Assembly (NCBI RefSeq): GCF_000376385.1
Contig: NZ_AQWN01000005.1
Span: 1 to 64,000, forward strand
Direction of reading: 5' to 3'
From: Desulfurispora thermophila DSM 16022
Lineage (GTDB): Bacteria; Bacillota; Desulfotomaculia; Desulfotomaculales; Desulfurisporaceae
DNA length: 64,000 bases
Below, piece after piece: positions 36,498-45,868 of the stretch. Under the pieces are notes generated by a model that had not been told where the DNA came from, searched no databases, and saw only the letters and a program-made list of their open reading frames with translations. The position numbers were made by a program, and so were the translations under genes. Positions within the stretch are counted from its first letter, which is position 1. Every line of letters begins with the position of its first letter.

Positions 36498-37682
36498 ATG
36501 GCCAAGAAGACGCTGCACGATGTGGACTTTTCCGGCAAGCGGGTACTGGTACGGGTGGACTTCAACGTACCCCGCGATCCCGAGGGCAGGATCACCGACG
36601 ACACCCGTATCCGGGCTGCCCTGCCCACCATTGAGTACCTGGTGAACCAGCAGGCCAAAGTGATCCTGGCTTCCCACCTGGGACGGCCCAAGGGCAAGGT
36701 GGACGAGCGTTACCGCCTGGATGCCGTGGCCCGGAGGCTGGAGGAACTTCTGAGGTGCAAAGTTTATAAAGTGGACGATTGTGTGGGTCCTGAACCCCAG
36801 GCCGCCATTGAAAAAATGCAACCGGGAGAAGTGCTGCTGCTGGAAAATGTCCGCTTCTATCCGGAAGAGGAGAAAAATGACGAGGTTTTCGCCCGCCGCC
36901 TGGCTTCCCTGGCCGATGTGTTTGTCAATGACGCCTTCGGGGCGGCGCACCGGGCCCACGCTTCCACCGTGGGCGTGACCCGCTATCTGCCGGCGGTGGC
37001 CGGCTTCCTGCTGGCCAGGGAGCTGGAAATGCTGGGCCGCGTGCTGGAAAACCCCGGCCGCCCCCTGGTGGCCATCCTGGGTGGGGCCAAGGTCAGTGAC
37101 AAGATCGGTGTGATTAACAACCTGCTGGGCAAAGTGGACACCCTGATTATCGGCGGAGGGATGGCCAACACCTTCCTGGCCGCCCGGGGCTACAATATGG
37201 GCAAATCGCTGCTGGAAGCCGACAAGGTGGAACTGGCCCGCCAGCAGTTGCAGCGGGCGACAGAGCAAGGGGTACGGGTGCTTTTGCCGGTGGATCTGGT
37301 GGTGGCCGAAACGGCGCAACCGGATGTGACCACCCGCGTGGTGCCGGTGGAGAACGTGCCGGCCGAGTATATGGCCCTGGACATCGGCCCGCGCAGTGCG
37401 GAAATTTTCCGCCAGGCCGTGCTGGAAGCCCGCACGGTGGTCTGGAACGGCCCCATGGGCGTCTTTGAAATGAAGCCCTTTGCCGCCGGTACCTTTGCCG
37501 TGGCCCGCGCTCTGGCCGACAGCGCCGCCCTGACCGTGGTGGGCGGCGGTGATTCGGTGGCCGCGGTGGAAAAAGCGGGTGTGGCGGATAAGATCAGCCA
37601 CATCTCCACCGGCGGCGGGGCTTCGCTGGAGTTCCTGGAAGGCAAAGAACTGCCCGGTGTGGCCGCGCTGCAGGATAAGTGA
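36498..37682 (+). CDS. pgk: Phosphoglycerate kinase
   Basis: Transfers phosphate from 1,3-bisphosphoglycerate to ADP; 394 residues, normal bacterial length. Substrate-binding motifs are VRVDFNVP (about 19-26), ASHLGRPKG and [13 protein letters not shown]. The nucleotide site includes [17 protein letters not shown] and [11 protein letters not shown] at 36498 follows a GAAGGGTGAGG-type Shine-Dalgarno. It sits 12 bp before tpiA and is clearly cotranscribed with it. Confidence 0.98.
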   Translation: MAKKTLHDVDFSGKRVLVRVDFNVPRDPEGRITDDTRIRAALPTIEYLVNQQAKVILASHLGRPKGKVDERYRLDAVARRLEELLRCKVYKVDDCVGPEPQAAIEKMQPGEVLLLENVRFYPEEEKNDEVFARRLASLADVFVNDAFGAAHRAHASTVGVTRYLPAVAGFLLARELEMLGRVLENPGRPLVAILGGAKVSDKIGVINNLLGKVDTLIIGGGMANTFLAARGYNMGKSLLEADKVELARQQLQRATEQGVRVLLPVDLVVAETAQPDVTTRVVPVENVPAEYMALDIGPRSAEIFRQAVLEARTVVWNGPMGVFEMKPFAAGTFAVARALADSAALTVVGGGDSVAAVEKAGVADKISHISTGGGASLEFLEGKELPGVAALQDK

Positions 37683-37694
37683 GGAGGATTGTCA

Positions 37695-38453
37695 ATGCGC
37701 ATACCACTTATTGCCGGCAACTGGAAAATGCACAATACCGCGGCCCGCACCCGGGAACTGCTGGGAGCGCTGCTCCATGAGCTGGGCGACTACAGCGGAC
37801 CGGCCGAGGTGGCCGTCTGCCCGCCCTTTACCAGCCTGGCCGCGGCGGCGGAATGTCTGCAGAACACCTCCCTGGTGCTGGGAGCGCAAAATATGCACTA
37901 TGAGGAAAAAGGGGCCTACACGGGGGAAATATCCCCGCTTATGTTGGCCGAGCTGGGCTGCCGCTACGTCATCCTGGGCCATTCCGAGCGGCGGCAATAC
38001 TTTGGCGAGGACGATGCCCTGGTAAGCCGCAAGGTGCAGGCTGCTCTGCGTTACGGTTTGGTGCCCATTCTTTGCGTGGGCGAGCTCTTAGAGCAGCGCC
38101 AGGCCCGGGTCACCGAGGCGGTGATCCGCATCCAGCTGGCCGGCGGCCTGGCCGGACTGACGCCGCAGCAGGTGGCCGGCCTGGTGATCGCCTACGAGCC
38201 GGTCTGGGCCATCGGTACGGGGCGCACGGCTTCGCCGGCCGACGCCCAGCAGGTGAATGCCTATATCCGGCAGGTGGTGGCCGAGTTCTTTGGTGACGCG
38301 GCGGCGCAGGCGGTGCGCATCCTGTACGGGGGCAGTGTGAATGCGGGCAATGCGGCCGAACTGCTGGGGCAGGCCGATGTGGACGGCGCCCTGGTGGGCG
38401 GGGCCAGCCTGGACGCGGCCGGCTTCGCGGCCATTGTCCGGGCGGCGCGTTAA
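37695..38453 (+). CDS. tpiA: Triosephosphate isomerase
   Basis: Interconverts dihydroxyacetone phosphate and glyceraldehyde-3-phosphate; 252 residues. Catalytic residues are Lys in GNWKMH, His in LGHSERR and Glu in AYEPVWAIGTG. The phosphate loop is LYGGSVN near the C-terminus. ATG at 37695 has GAGGAGG 7 nt upstream; a TTG two codons earlier is less likely. A 234-bp gap with repeat ends follows before gpmI. Confidence 0.98.
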   Translation: MRIPLIAGNWKMHNTAARTRELLGALLHELGDYSGPAEVAVCPPFTSLAAAAECLQNTSLVLGAQNMHYEEKGAYTGEISPLMLAELGCRYVILGHSERRQYFGEDDALVSRKVQAALRYGLVPILCVGELLEQRQARVTEAVIRIQLAGGLAGLTPQQVAGLVIAYEPVWAIGTGRTASPADAQQVNAYIRQVVAEFFGDAAAQAVRILYGGSVNAGNAAELLGQADVDGALVGGASLDAAGFAAIVRAAR

Positions 38454-38484
38454 AAGTATTTTGTTGCATCGGGTCAGGCATATA

Positions 38485-38522
38485 GGGTGCGCAGTTCGGG
38501 CGAGCGAGGGATGCGCACCCGC
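38485..38522 (+). repeat. Solo right end, perfect hairpin form
   Basis: GGGTGCGCA (38485-38493) and TGCGCACCC (38512-38520) form a perfect 9-bp stem around the conserved GTTCGGGCGAGCGAGGGA. Here CACACCC has become GCGCACCC with a matching change on the left, so pairing is kept. Lies between tpiA and gpmI in sense orientation. Confidence 0.8.
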
Positions 38523-38579
38523 AAAAAAGCCAAGCTAAAAGCCACTGCCAGCAGTTGTGCCATTCGGTGGGCAGCTGAG

Positions 38580-38602
38580 GGCGAGCGTTGCACATGCTCG
38601 CC
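38580..38602 (+). repeat. Second repeat unit, GCTCGCC hairpin
   Basis: GGCGAGC (38580-38586) and GCTCGCC (38596-38602) form a perfect 7-bp stem around GTTGCACAT. The same unit forms the left part of the short repeats at 9136 (degenerate) and 18904 (reverse). Here it stands alone 60 bp after a solo right end. Confidence 0.75.
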
Positions 38603-38687
38603 AATATTCGAAAAAAACCGGTGCGTGATGCGCACTAGCCACTGAGCGCGAGAGAAGCAATTGCCATAGAGAAAGGAGACAAAAACC

Positions 38688-40232
38688 TTGCCAGCAAAAC
38701 AAGGCCCCCTGGTCCTGGTCATCCTGGACGGCTGGGGGCTCCGCAACGACACCCACGGCAACGCCATCAAACTGGCCCGCACCCCCCACATGGACAGCTA
38801 TTACCAGCAGTACCCCTGGACCAGCCTGGTCTGCAGCGGCGAAGACGTGGGCCTGCCGGCCGGCCAGATGGGCAACTCGGAAGTGGGCCACCTGAACATT
38901 GGGGCCGGGCGCATCGTCTACCAGGAACTCACCCGCATCAGCCGGGAAATCCGCCAGGGCGGCTTCTTCCGCAATGATGTGCTGCTGGGCGCCGTGAATC
39001 ACGCCCGCTTATTCGGAGGTGCCCTGCACCTGATGGGCCTTTTGTCGGACGGCGGTGTGCACAGCCACATCGAGCATTTGCTGGCCCTGATCGACCTGGC
39101 CAAACAGCAGGGCTTGAGCAAGGTCTATGTGCACTGTTTCCTGGACGGGCGCGACGTACCGCCCAGCAGTGCCCTGGAATATATGAACACTCTGACGGCC
39201 CACCTGCAAAAAACCGGCACCGGCCGGGTGGCCACCGTCATGGGCCGCTACTACGCCATGGATCGCGACAAGCGCTGGGAGCGCACGGAAAGGGCCTACC
39301 GGGCCATGGTGCTGGGCGAGGGGCGCAAGGCGCTCTCCGGACAGGCGGCCATCAGTGAGGCCTACAAACGGGGCGAAACCGACGAGTTTGTCCAGCCCAC
39401 CGTGATTGAGCAGCCGGACGGCAGTTTGGCCACGGTGCGCGAAGGAGATGCGGTGATCTTTTTCAACTTCCGCCCCGACCGGGCCAGGCAGATCACCCGT
39501 GCCTTTGTGGACGGCGACTTCACCGGCTTTGGGCGGCCACAGCACCCCAAAGTGCACTTTGTTTGCATGACCCAGTACGACAAGACCATTGATGCGCCCA
39601 TAGCCTTTAAACCGCAGCAGATAGTCAACACGCTGGGCGAGGTGCTGGCCCGGCACGGTCTGTGGCAACTGCGCCTGGCCGAGACCGAAAAATACGCCCA
39701 TGTGACCTTTTTCTTCAACGGTGGCGTGGAAGCCCCCAACCCGAAGGAGGAGCGGGTGCTCATTCCTTCCCCCAAAGTGGCTACATATGATTTGAAGCCC
39801 GAGATGAGCGCCTACGAGGTGACCGATGAGTTTTTGCGCCGCCTGGCCGAGGACAAGTACAGCGTGATCATTATGAACTACGCCAACGCCGATATGGTGG
39901 GGCATACCGGTGTCCTGCCGGCGGCCATCCAGGCCATTGAAGCGGTGGACCGGTGTTTGGGCCGGGTGGTGCCGGCGGTGCTGGAAAAACAGGGCACCGT
40001 GATCATCACCGCCGACCACGGCAATGCCGACCAGATGCTGGACGAGCAGGATCATCCCCAGACGGCGCACACCACCAACCAGGTGCCATTTATCCTGATA
40101 GGTGAGCGCTACCGGGGGCGGCGCCTGCGCCCGGGCGGGCGGCTGGAGGATATTGCCCCTACCATGCTGGAAATACTGGGGTTGGAGCAGCCGGCCGAGA
40201 TGACGGGGGAGAGCTTGCTATTGGAAGAGTAA
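38688..40232 (+). CDS. gpmI: Phosphoglycerate mutase, cofactor-independent
   Basis: Interconverts 3- and 2-phosphoglycerate using two manganese ions; 514 residues, normal for the iPGM family. Metal and catalytic motifs are VILDGWGLR, MGNSEVGHLNIGAGR (phospho-Ser), FLDGRDVPP, NFRPDRARQ and TADHGNADQM. The start is TTG at 38688 behind AAAGGAG, the only good ribosome-binding site in the frame. It ends 27 bp before eno. Confidence 0.97.
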   Translation: MPAKQGPLVLVILDGWGLRNDTHGNAIKLARTPHMDSYYQQYPWTSLVCSGEDVGLPAGQMGNSEVGHLNIGAGRIVYQELTRISREIRQGGFFRNDVLLGAVNHARLFGGALHLMGLLSDGGVHSHIEHLLALIDLAKQQGLSKVYVHCFLDGRDVPPSSALEYMNTLTAHLQKTGTGRVATVMGRYYAMDRDKRWERTERAYRAMVLGEGRKALSGQAAISEAYKRGETDEFVQPTVIEQPDGSLATVREGDAVIFFNFRPDRARQITRAFVDGDFTGFGRPQHPKVHFVCMTQYDKTIDAPIAFKPQQIVNTLGEVLARHGLWQLRLAETEKYAHVTFFFNGGVEAPNPKEERVLIPSPKVATYDLKPEMSAYEVTDEFLRRLAEDKYSVIIMNYANADMVGHTGVLPAAIQAIEAVDRCLGRVVPAVLEKQGTVIITADHGNADQMLDEQDHPQTAHTTNQVPFILIGERYRGRRLRPGGRLEDIAPTMLEILGLEQPAEMTGESLLLEE

Positions 40233-41540
<1,308 letters not shown>

Positions 41541-41558
41541 ACCGTGCCACCACACTCT

Positions 41559-41640
41559 CCCCCGGCTGGCGGGCACTTTGCAAAGGCGAGCCTTTTGCGG
41601 AGCACCGGCCAACGGCCCAGTGCCCGCCAGCAGCCGGGGG
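41559..41640. other. Long structured element after eno
   Basis: CCCCCGGCT-GGCGGGCACT (41559-41577) pairs with AGTGCCCGCC-AGC-AGCCGGGGG (41619-41640), giving 19 bp with one 3-nt bulge. Inside are the hairpins GCAAAGGC/GCCTTTTGC (41580-41598) and GGCC-AAC-GGCC. No T-run follows, so it is not a standard terminator. It may stabilise the 3' end of the glycolytic mRNA or be a separate structured RNA or degenerate inverted-repeat element. No second copy was seen in this window. Confidence 0.6.
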
Positions 41641-41717
41641 ATGTCACGCTGAAGGCTTATCTGCCGAATGACCGGTCAAGAGGCAAATTTGACTTTTCAC
41701 CTTCTTCTCTCGACCGA

Positions 41718-41746
41718 TTGTCATTTTTTTCTCCCCGTGTTATAAT
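41718..41746 (+). promoter_or_regulatory. Promoter of secG-hppA
   Basis: TTGTCA (41718-41723), 17-bp spacer, TATAAT (41741-41746): a near-consensus vegetative promoter about 88 bp upstream of secG. Confidence 0.85.
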
Positions 41747-41833
41747 TACTGCTATACAAAATGCCCCGTATAAATATGGCAAAAAATTTTGGCAAAATGG
41801 CGCCAGCCGGTGCCGGGTAAAGGAGGTGAAGGA

Positions 41834-42058
41834 GTGCTAAAGGGTGTGATCACAGCCCTGCATGTGCTGATCGCCATGGGCCTGATTGCCGTGGTGCTGC
41901 TGCAGTCCGGGCGCAGCGCCGGCTTAGGGGCCATTGCCGGCGGTGCGGAAGCCATTTTTGGCAAGAAAAAGGGGCTGGACGAGCTTTTGGCCAAACTGAC
42001 GGTGCTCACCGGGGTGTTGTTTGCCGTCACATCACTGCTGCTTGGTTTGTGGCACTGA
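41834..42058 (+). CDS. secG: Preprotein translocase subunit SecG
   Basis: A small membrane subunit of the SecYEG channel, 74 residues. It has two hydrophobic helices (about 3-23 and 52-72) joined by a loop with the SecG pattern LLQSGRSAGLGAIAGGAE and GKKKGLDELLAKLT. GTG at 41834 has AAGGAGGTGA 5 nt upstream; an upstream ATG would place that Shine-Dalgarno inside the gene. It lies 32 bp before hppA. Confidence 0.92.
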   Translation: MLKGVITALHVLIAMGLIAVVLLQSGRSAGLGAIAGGAEAIFGKKKGLDELLAKLTVLTGVLFAVTSLLLGLWH

Positions 42059-42090
42059 AAACTTGATGAGGGAAGAGGAGGGTTTAACTA

Positions 42091-44187
42091 GTGGAGTACA
42101 CCAATATGACGCTGGCCTATTATGCGGCCGCGGCCGGTGCCTTCGCCCTGCTGTTCGCCTTGTTCACCCTTTCCCAGGTGCTCAAGGAAAGCATGGGTAC
42201 GGAAAAAATGAAGCAAATTTCCGAGGCTGTACAGGAAGGCGCCATGGCCTACATGAACCGCCAGTACAAGACACTGATTCCCTTTGCACTGATCATTTTC
42301 GTCTTGCTCTGGGCGGCCAAGTATTTTGTAGTTCAGCAGCCCGGTTCTCACCTGCCGGTGGGTGGTGCATCGGCTATTTCCTTCCTGGTGGGTGCTGTTT
42401 GCTCCGCCATCGCCGGTTACCTGGGCATGAACAGTACCACCAAGTCCAACGCCCGCACGGCGGAAGCGGCACGTAGCCACGGCCTGGGCAAGGCGCTGCA
42501 GGTTTCCTTCCGCGCCGGTGCCGTGATGGGCCTGTCCGTGGCCGGTCTGGGTCTGCTGGGTGTTTCGGTGCTGTTCATCATCTTCAAGACCCCGCTGATC
42601 ATCAACAGCTTTGCCTTCGGTGCGTCGGCCATTGCCTTCTTCGCCCGGGTCGGCGGCGGTATCTACACCAAGGCTGCCGACGTGGGTGCCGACCTGGTGG
42701 GTAAAGTGGAAGCCGGTATTCCCGAGGACGACCCGCGCAACCCGGCCACCATCGCCGACAACGTGGGCGACAACGTGGGCGACACCGCCGGGATGGGCGC
42801 CGACCTGTTCGAGTCCTATGCCGCTACCACTATTGCGGCCATGCTGATTGGTAACACCCTCTTTGGTTTTGAGGGCGTGATCTTCCCGCTGCTGGTGGGT
42901 GCTATCGGCATTATCGCCGCTATTATCGGTACCTTCACCGTGCGGACCAGTGAGGACGGCAACCCGCAGGCCGCTCTGAACGTGGGCCTGTGGACCACCA
43001 ACATTTTGACTGCTATTGGTACTTATTTCCTGGCCAGCAACATTTTCGCCGACACCAGCAAGTTCGGTGGTGTGGGCTTCGGTGTGTTCCTGGCTGTGGT
43101 TTCCGGTCTGATTGTTAACGTGGCGGTTGGTTATCTTACTGAATATTACACCTCCAACAACAAGCCCCCGGCTATCAAGATTGCCGAGGCTTCCAAGTCC
43201 GGTCCGGCTACCAACGTGATTCACGGTCTGGCTGTGGGTATGGAGTCTGTCTTCATTCCCATGCTGGTGTTTGCCGGCGCCATTTACTTCGCCTTCTGGG
43301 CTGTATCTTCCTATGCCCCGGCGGATAAGGGTGTGCTCTGGGCCATTTACGGTATTGCCATGGCGGCCATGGGTATGCTCTCCACGGCCGGTATGGTGGT
43401 GGCCATGGACTCCTTCGGTCCGGTGGCCGACAACGCCGGCGGTATCGCCGAAATGGCCGAACTGCCCAAGGAAGTGCGGGAAAAAACCGACAAACTGGAC
43501 GCTGTGGGCAACACCACCGCGGCCATTGCCAAAGGCTTTGCCATTGGTTCCGCCGCGCTGACCGCTCTGGCCCTGTTCAGCGCTTATGTGGATGGGGTAA
43601 AGCACAAGTTTGGTCTGGAAGAGTTTGTGGTTAACCTGACCGAACCTATGGTGCTGGTGGGCGTGTTCATTGGTGGCGCCGTGCCCTTCCTGGTGGGTGC
43701 TCGCACCATGCGCGCCGTGGGTGAAGCCGCCTTTGACATGGTGGCCGAGGTGCGCCGCCAGTTCCGGGAAATCCCCGGTATTATGGAAGGTACCGGCAAA
43801 CCCGACTACGCCCGTTGCGTGGACATTGCCACCCGCGCCGCTATCGGCAAGATGATCTTCCCCGGTATCGTAGCTGTTGTAGTGCCCATTTTGGTGGGCT
43901 TCGGCCTGGGTGCCAAGGCGCTGGCCGGCTTCCTGGGCGGTTTGACCACCGTGGGTGTGTTGCTGGCCCTCTTCCTGGCCAACGCCGGTGGGGCCTGGGA
44001 CAACGCCAAGAAATACATCGAGGCCGGTAACCTGGGCGGCAAGAAGAGCGATCCGCACAAAGCGGCCGTTATTGGCGACACGGTGGGTGACCCCTGCAAG
44101 GATACCTCCGGTCCGGCCATGAACCCGCTGATCAAAGTGGCCGGTACCATCTCCCTGATCCTTGGTCCACTGCTCACCAGACTATAA
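42091..44187 (+). CDS. hppA: K+-stimulated membrane-bound pyrophosphatase
   Basis: An ion-pumping pyrophosphatase of 698 residues with about 16 transmembrane helices, coupling PPi hydrolysis to H+ or Na+ export. The catalytic motif DVGADLVGKVE (about 190-200) and downstream DDPRNPATIADNVGDN bind Mg-PPi. The stretch GNTTAAIAKG has Ala at both positions that are Lys and Thr in K+-independent enzymes, so a K+-dependent type is expected. Whether it pumps H+ or Na+ is not decided here. GTG at 42091 follows GAGGAGG. Codons such as GGT and GCT are noticeably commoner than in neighbouring genes, as in highly expressed genes. A strong terminator follows. Confidence 0.95.
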   Translation: MEYTNMTLAYYAAAAGAFALLFALFTLSQVLKESMGTEKMKQISEAVQEGAMAYMNRQYKTLIPFALIIFVLLWAAKYFVVQQPGSHLPVGGASAISFLVGAVCSAIAGYLGMNSTTKSNARTAEAARSHGLGKALQVSFRAGAVMGLSVAGLGLLGVSVLFIIFKTPLIINSFAFGASAIAFFARVGGGIYTKAADVGADLVGKVEAGIPEDDPRNPATIADNVGDNVGDTAGMGADLFESYAATTIAAMLIGNTLFGFEGVIFPLLVGAIGIIAAIIGTFTVRTSEDGNPQAALNVGLWTTNILTAIGTYFLASNIFADTSKFGGVGFGVFLAVVSGLIVNVAVGYLTEYYTSNNKPPAIKIAEASKSGPATNVIHGLAVGMESVFIPMLVFAGAIYFAFWAVSSYAPADKGVLWAIYGIAMAAMGMLSTAGMVVAMDSFGPVADNAGGIAEMAELPKEVREKTDKLDAVGNTTAAIAKGFAIGSAALTALALFSAYVDGVKHKFGLEEFVVNLTEPMVLVGVFIGGAVPFLVGARTMRAVGEAAFDMVAEVRRQFREIPGIMEGTGKPDYARCVDIATRAAIGKMIFPGIVAVVVPILVGFGLGAKALAGFLGGLTTVGVLLALFLANAGGAWDNAKKYIEAGNLGGKKSDPHKAAVIGDTVGDPCKDTSGPAMNPLIKVAGTISLILGPLLTRL

Positions 44188-44257
44188 TTGACCAGGCAGG
44201 CTTTAAGCTTTTTAGACCAGACATAGAGTGAGAAAACAGGCAAACAACACCCTTGTA

Positions 44258-44302
44258 AAACCGGGCTGTTGCCGTATGTGGCAACAGCCCGGTTTTTTTG
44301 GC
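44258..44302 (+). terminator. Strong terminator after hppA
   Basis: AAACCGGGCTGTTGCC (44258-44273) and GGCAACAGCCCGGTTT (44280-44295) form a perfect 16-bp stem with loop GTATGT, followed by TTTT. Confidence 0.93.
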
Positions 44303-44386
44303 ACTGCCTGCTTCGCGGGCGAATCACAGTAAAGTGGCTGACAGAGAGCTCTTGAAAAGAGTAAGCCCCTGCGGTAAAGGCAGGGG

Positions 44387-44599
44387 TCATGCGCGGTGGG
44401 AGCCATTTTTGATCAGTTGCAGGCAGCCTCTGGCTATAGCCAGCTGGTTATGCATAAACTGTTGCACTTTTTCTCGTGTGGCGGCATCCATGTGCTGGAA
44501 ATTGGCCGTTAAAAGATTCTTTCTATTGTCGAATTTTCCTGCTTTCGTTAAAGAAATTTTGCCGCGGCAGAAAATAAAACTTATTCCATCTTCCTGGTT
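44387..44599 (-). pseudogene. Open minus-strand frame without start, possible gene remnant
   Basis: A stretch of about 70 sense codons ends in TGA (44387-44389). It reads as plausible protein (KFDNRKNLL, then ANFQHMDAATREKVQQF, then LQLIKNGSHRA), but the only ATG is at 44491, which would give 34 residues. A stem CCCCTGC/GCAGGGG just after the stop (44365-44386) could be its terminator. GC content is lower than nearby. It may be the end of a decayed gene or a small gene with an unusual start. I see nothing else in 44303-44642. Confidence 0.35.
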
Positions 44600-44642
44600 T
44601 TATCTGAAAAAGCATATTTTGCTGTGACAACATGAGGTGTTG

Positions 44643-45734
44643 CTAACCGTGCAAAGTTACCAGTCCCAGGATCAGTTCCAGTAAAATCAAAAAAACAATG
44701 GTCAGTTCCAGCAGGGTGGAATGCCAGGTGGTGATCTCGTCGCTGAGCATGGTGTAGCTTTGCTGGATCAGGGAGATTTTGCGGTCAATGCTGGCCGCCC
44801 AGCTGTGGGTGCGGAAAATGCTTAAAGCGGCGCTGTAGACCCGGGCGTAAAAAATGTCTTCGGTCACTTTGAGTGAGTTGTGTATTTTTTCATGGATATC
44901 ACTGATGTCCACCAGCAGTTCCATCAAACGGTTCATGATTTTGCGGTAGTGGCGGCGCCGTCCGAAGCCGGAAAATCTTTCAGCATCCTCAATCTCCTGG
45001 TACATGCGGTCCATTTCCTGGCTGAGCAGGTTGTCGTAATAGCGCAGTTCCAGCAGTTGCATATTGGCAAACTCCAGCAGGTCGGGAATGTCGTAACTGC
45101 CGCTGTCATCCACCACCAGGGCGCTGTCCCAGGTGATAATGGCCAGATCGTTGGGGCCATAGGAAAAGGAGTTGGCCAGAACCTGCTGGCGGGTTTGCTG
45201 GCTGATGGGTTCGCGTTCCGCCAGCAGCAGCGGTACGGCGTCCCACTCCTCCGGCCAGCGGGGGAAGCAGAACACCGTGTAGTCTTCCACAAATTCGTGC
45301 CGGCCGGGTCTCTGCATGGCCGGACCCAGCAGGCGGCGCAATTCGGTCAGGCGGTGGGCCAGCAGTTCGCCGGTCAGGTCGCTTTCCTGCAGCATAGCGG
45401 CCAGATCCAGCAGCTGAGTGTATGTGGGCGGCCTTTCCGGATACAGGCGCAGGGCCAGGCTGATCACGCCCAGGTCAAAAATTTTTGCTTTATAGATGGC
45501 CCGGCAGGCCAATCCGGCCACCTCGAGATGATCTTCTCCCACGCTGATGAGCAGCGGCGGATTTTTTATTTGCATGGACTTGGGCCGCACCCGGCCCAGC
45601 TGCATCCGGCCCACCTGACTGTCCGAGAGCAACTGGCGGGCGGTGGCCAGGTTGATTTCTTCCGCCACATCATAAATGCGGTAGATAATTATTTGGGCGG
45701 GCATTTTGACGCCTTCGCCCGGGGCGTCGGACAT
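44643..45734 (-). CDS. RMD1/DUF155-like membrane-anchored protein
   Basis: A 363-residue protein of unknown molecular function resembling the RMD1/DUF155 family: a soluble N-terminal domain with the typical FSYGPNDLAIITWDSALVVDD-like core split over about residues 185-210, helical segments (about 215-320), and one C-terminal transmembrane helix (about 337-358, LTIVFLILLELILGL). Yeast relatives are mitochondrial membrane proteins. ATG at 45734 has GGGAAG upstream; GTG at 45743 and ATG at 45704 are alternatives. It has its own promoter and is divergent from the HD-domain gene. Confidence 0.72.
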   Translation of the reverse strand: MSDAPGEGVKMPAQIIIYRIYDVAEEINLATARQLLSDSQVGRMQLGRVRPKSMQIKNPPLLISVGEDHLEVAGLACRAIYKAKIFDLGVISLALRLYPERPPTYTQLLDLAAMLQESDLTGELLAHRLTELRRLLGPAMQRPGRHEFVEDYTVFCFPRWPEEWDAVPLLLAEREPISQQTRQQVLANSFSYGPNDLAIITWDSALVVDDSGSYDIPDLLEFANMQLLELRYYDNLLSQEMDRMYQEIEDAERFSGFGRRRHYRKIMNRLMELLVDISDIHEKIHNSLKVTEDIFYARVYSAALSIFRTHSWAASIDRKISLIQQSYTMLSDEITTWHSTLLELTIVFLILLELILGLVTLHG

Positions 45735-45770
45735 AAGCAACACTTCCCATATTATGGAGTTCAGGATTTA

Positions 45771-45800
45771 ATTATAGCACAAATAAAACACGCTTTTCAA
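45771..45800 (-). promoter_or_regulatory. Promoter of the DUF155-like gene
   Basis: On the minus strand TTGAAA (45795-45800), 18-bp spacer, TATAAT (45771-45776), about 37 bp upstream of the chosen start. Confidence 0.8.
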
Positions 45801-45868
45801 AACGGGACGCTCCGGGGCAGGCAGGATTTGGTGCCCTGTATGGCGAAAGAAGCAGCGGGTGATCACAA

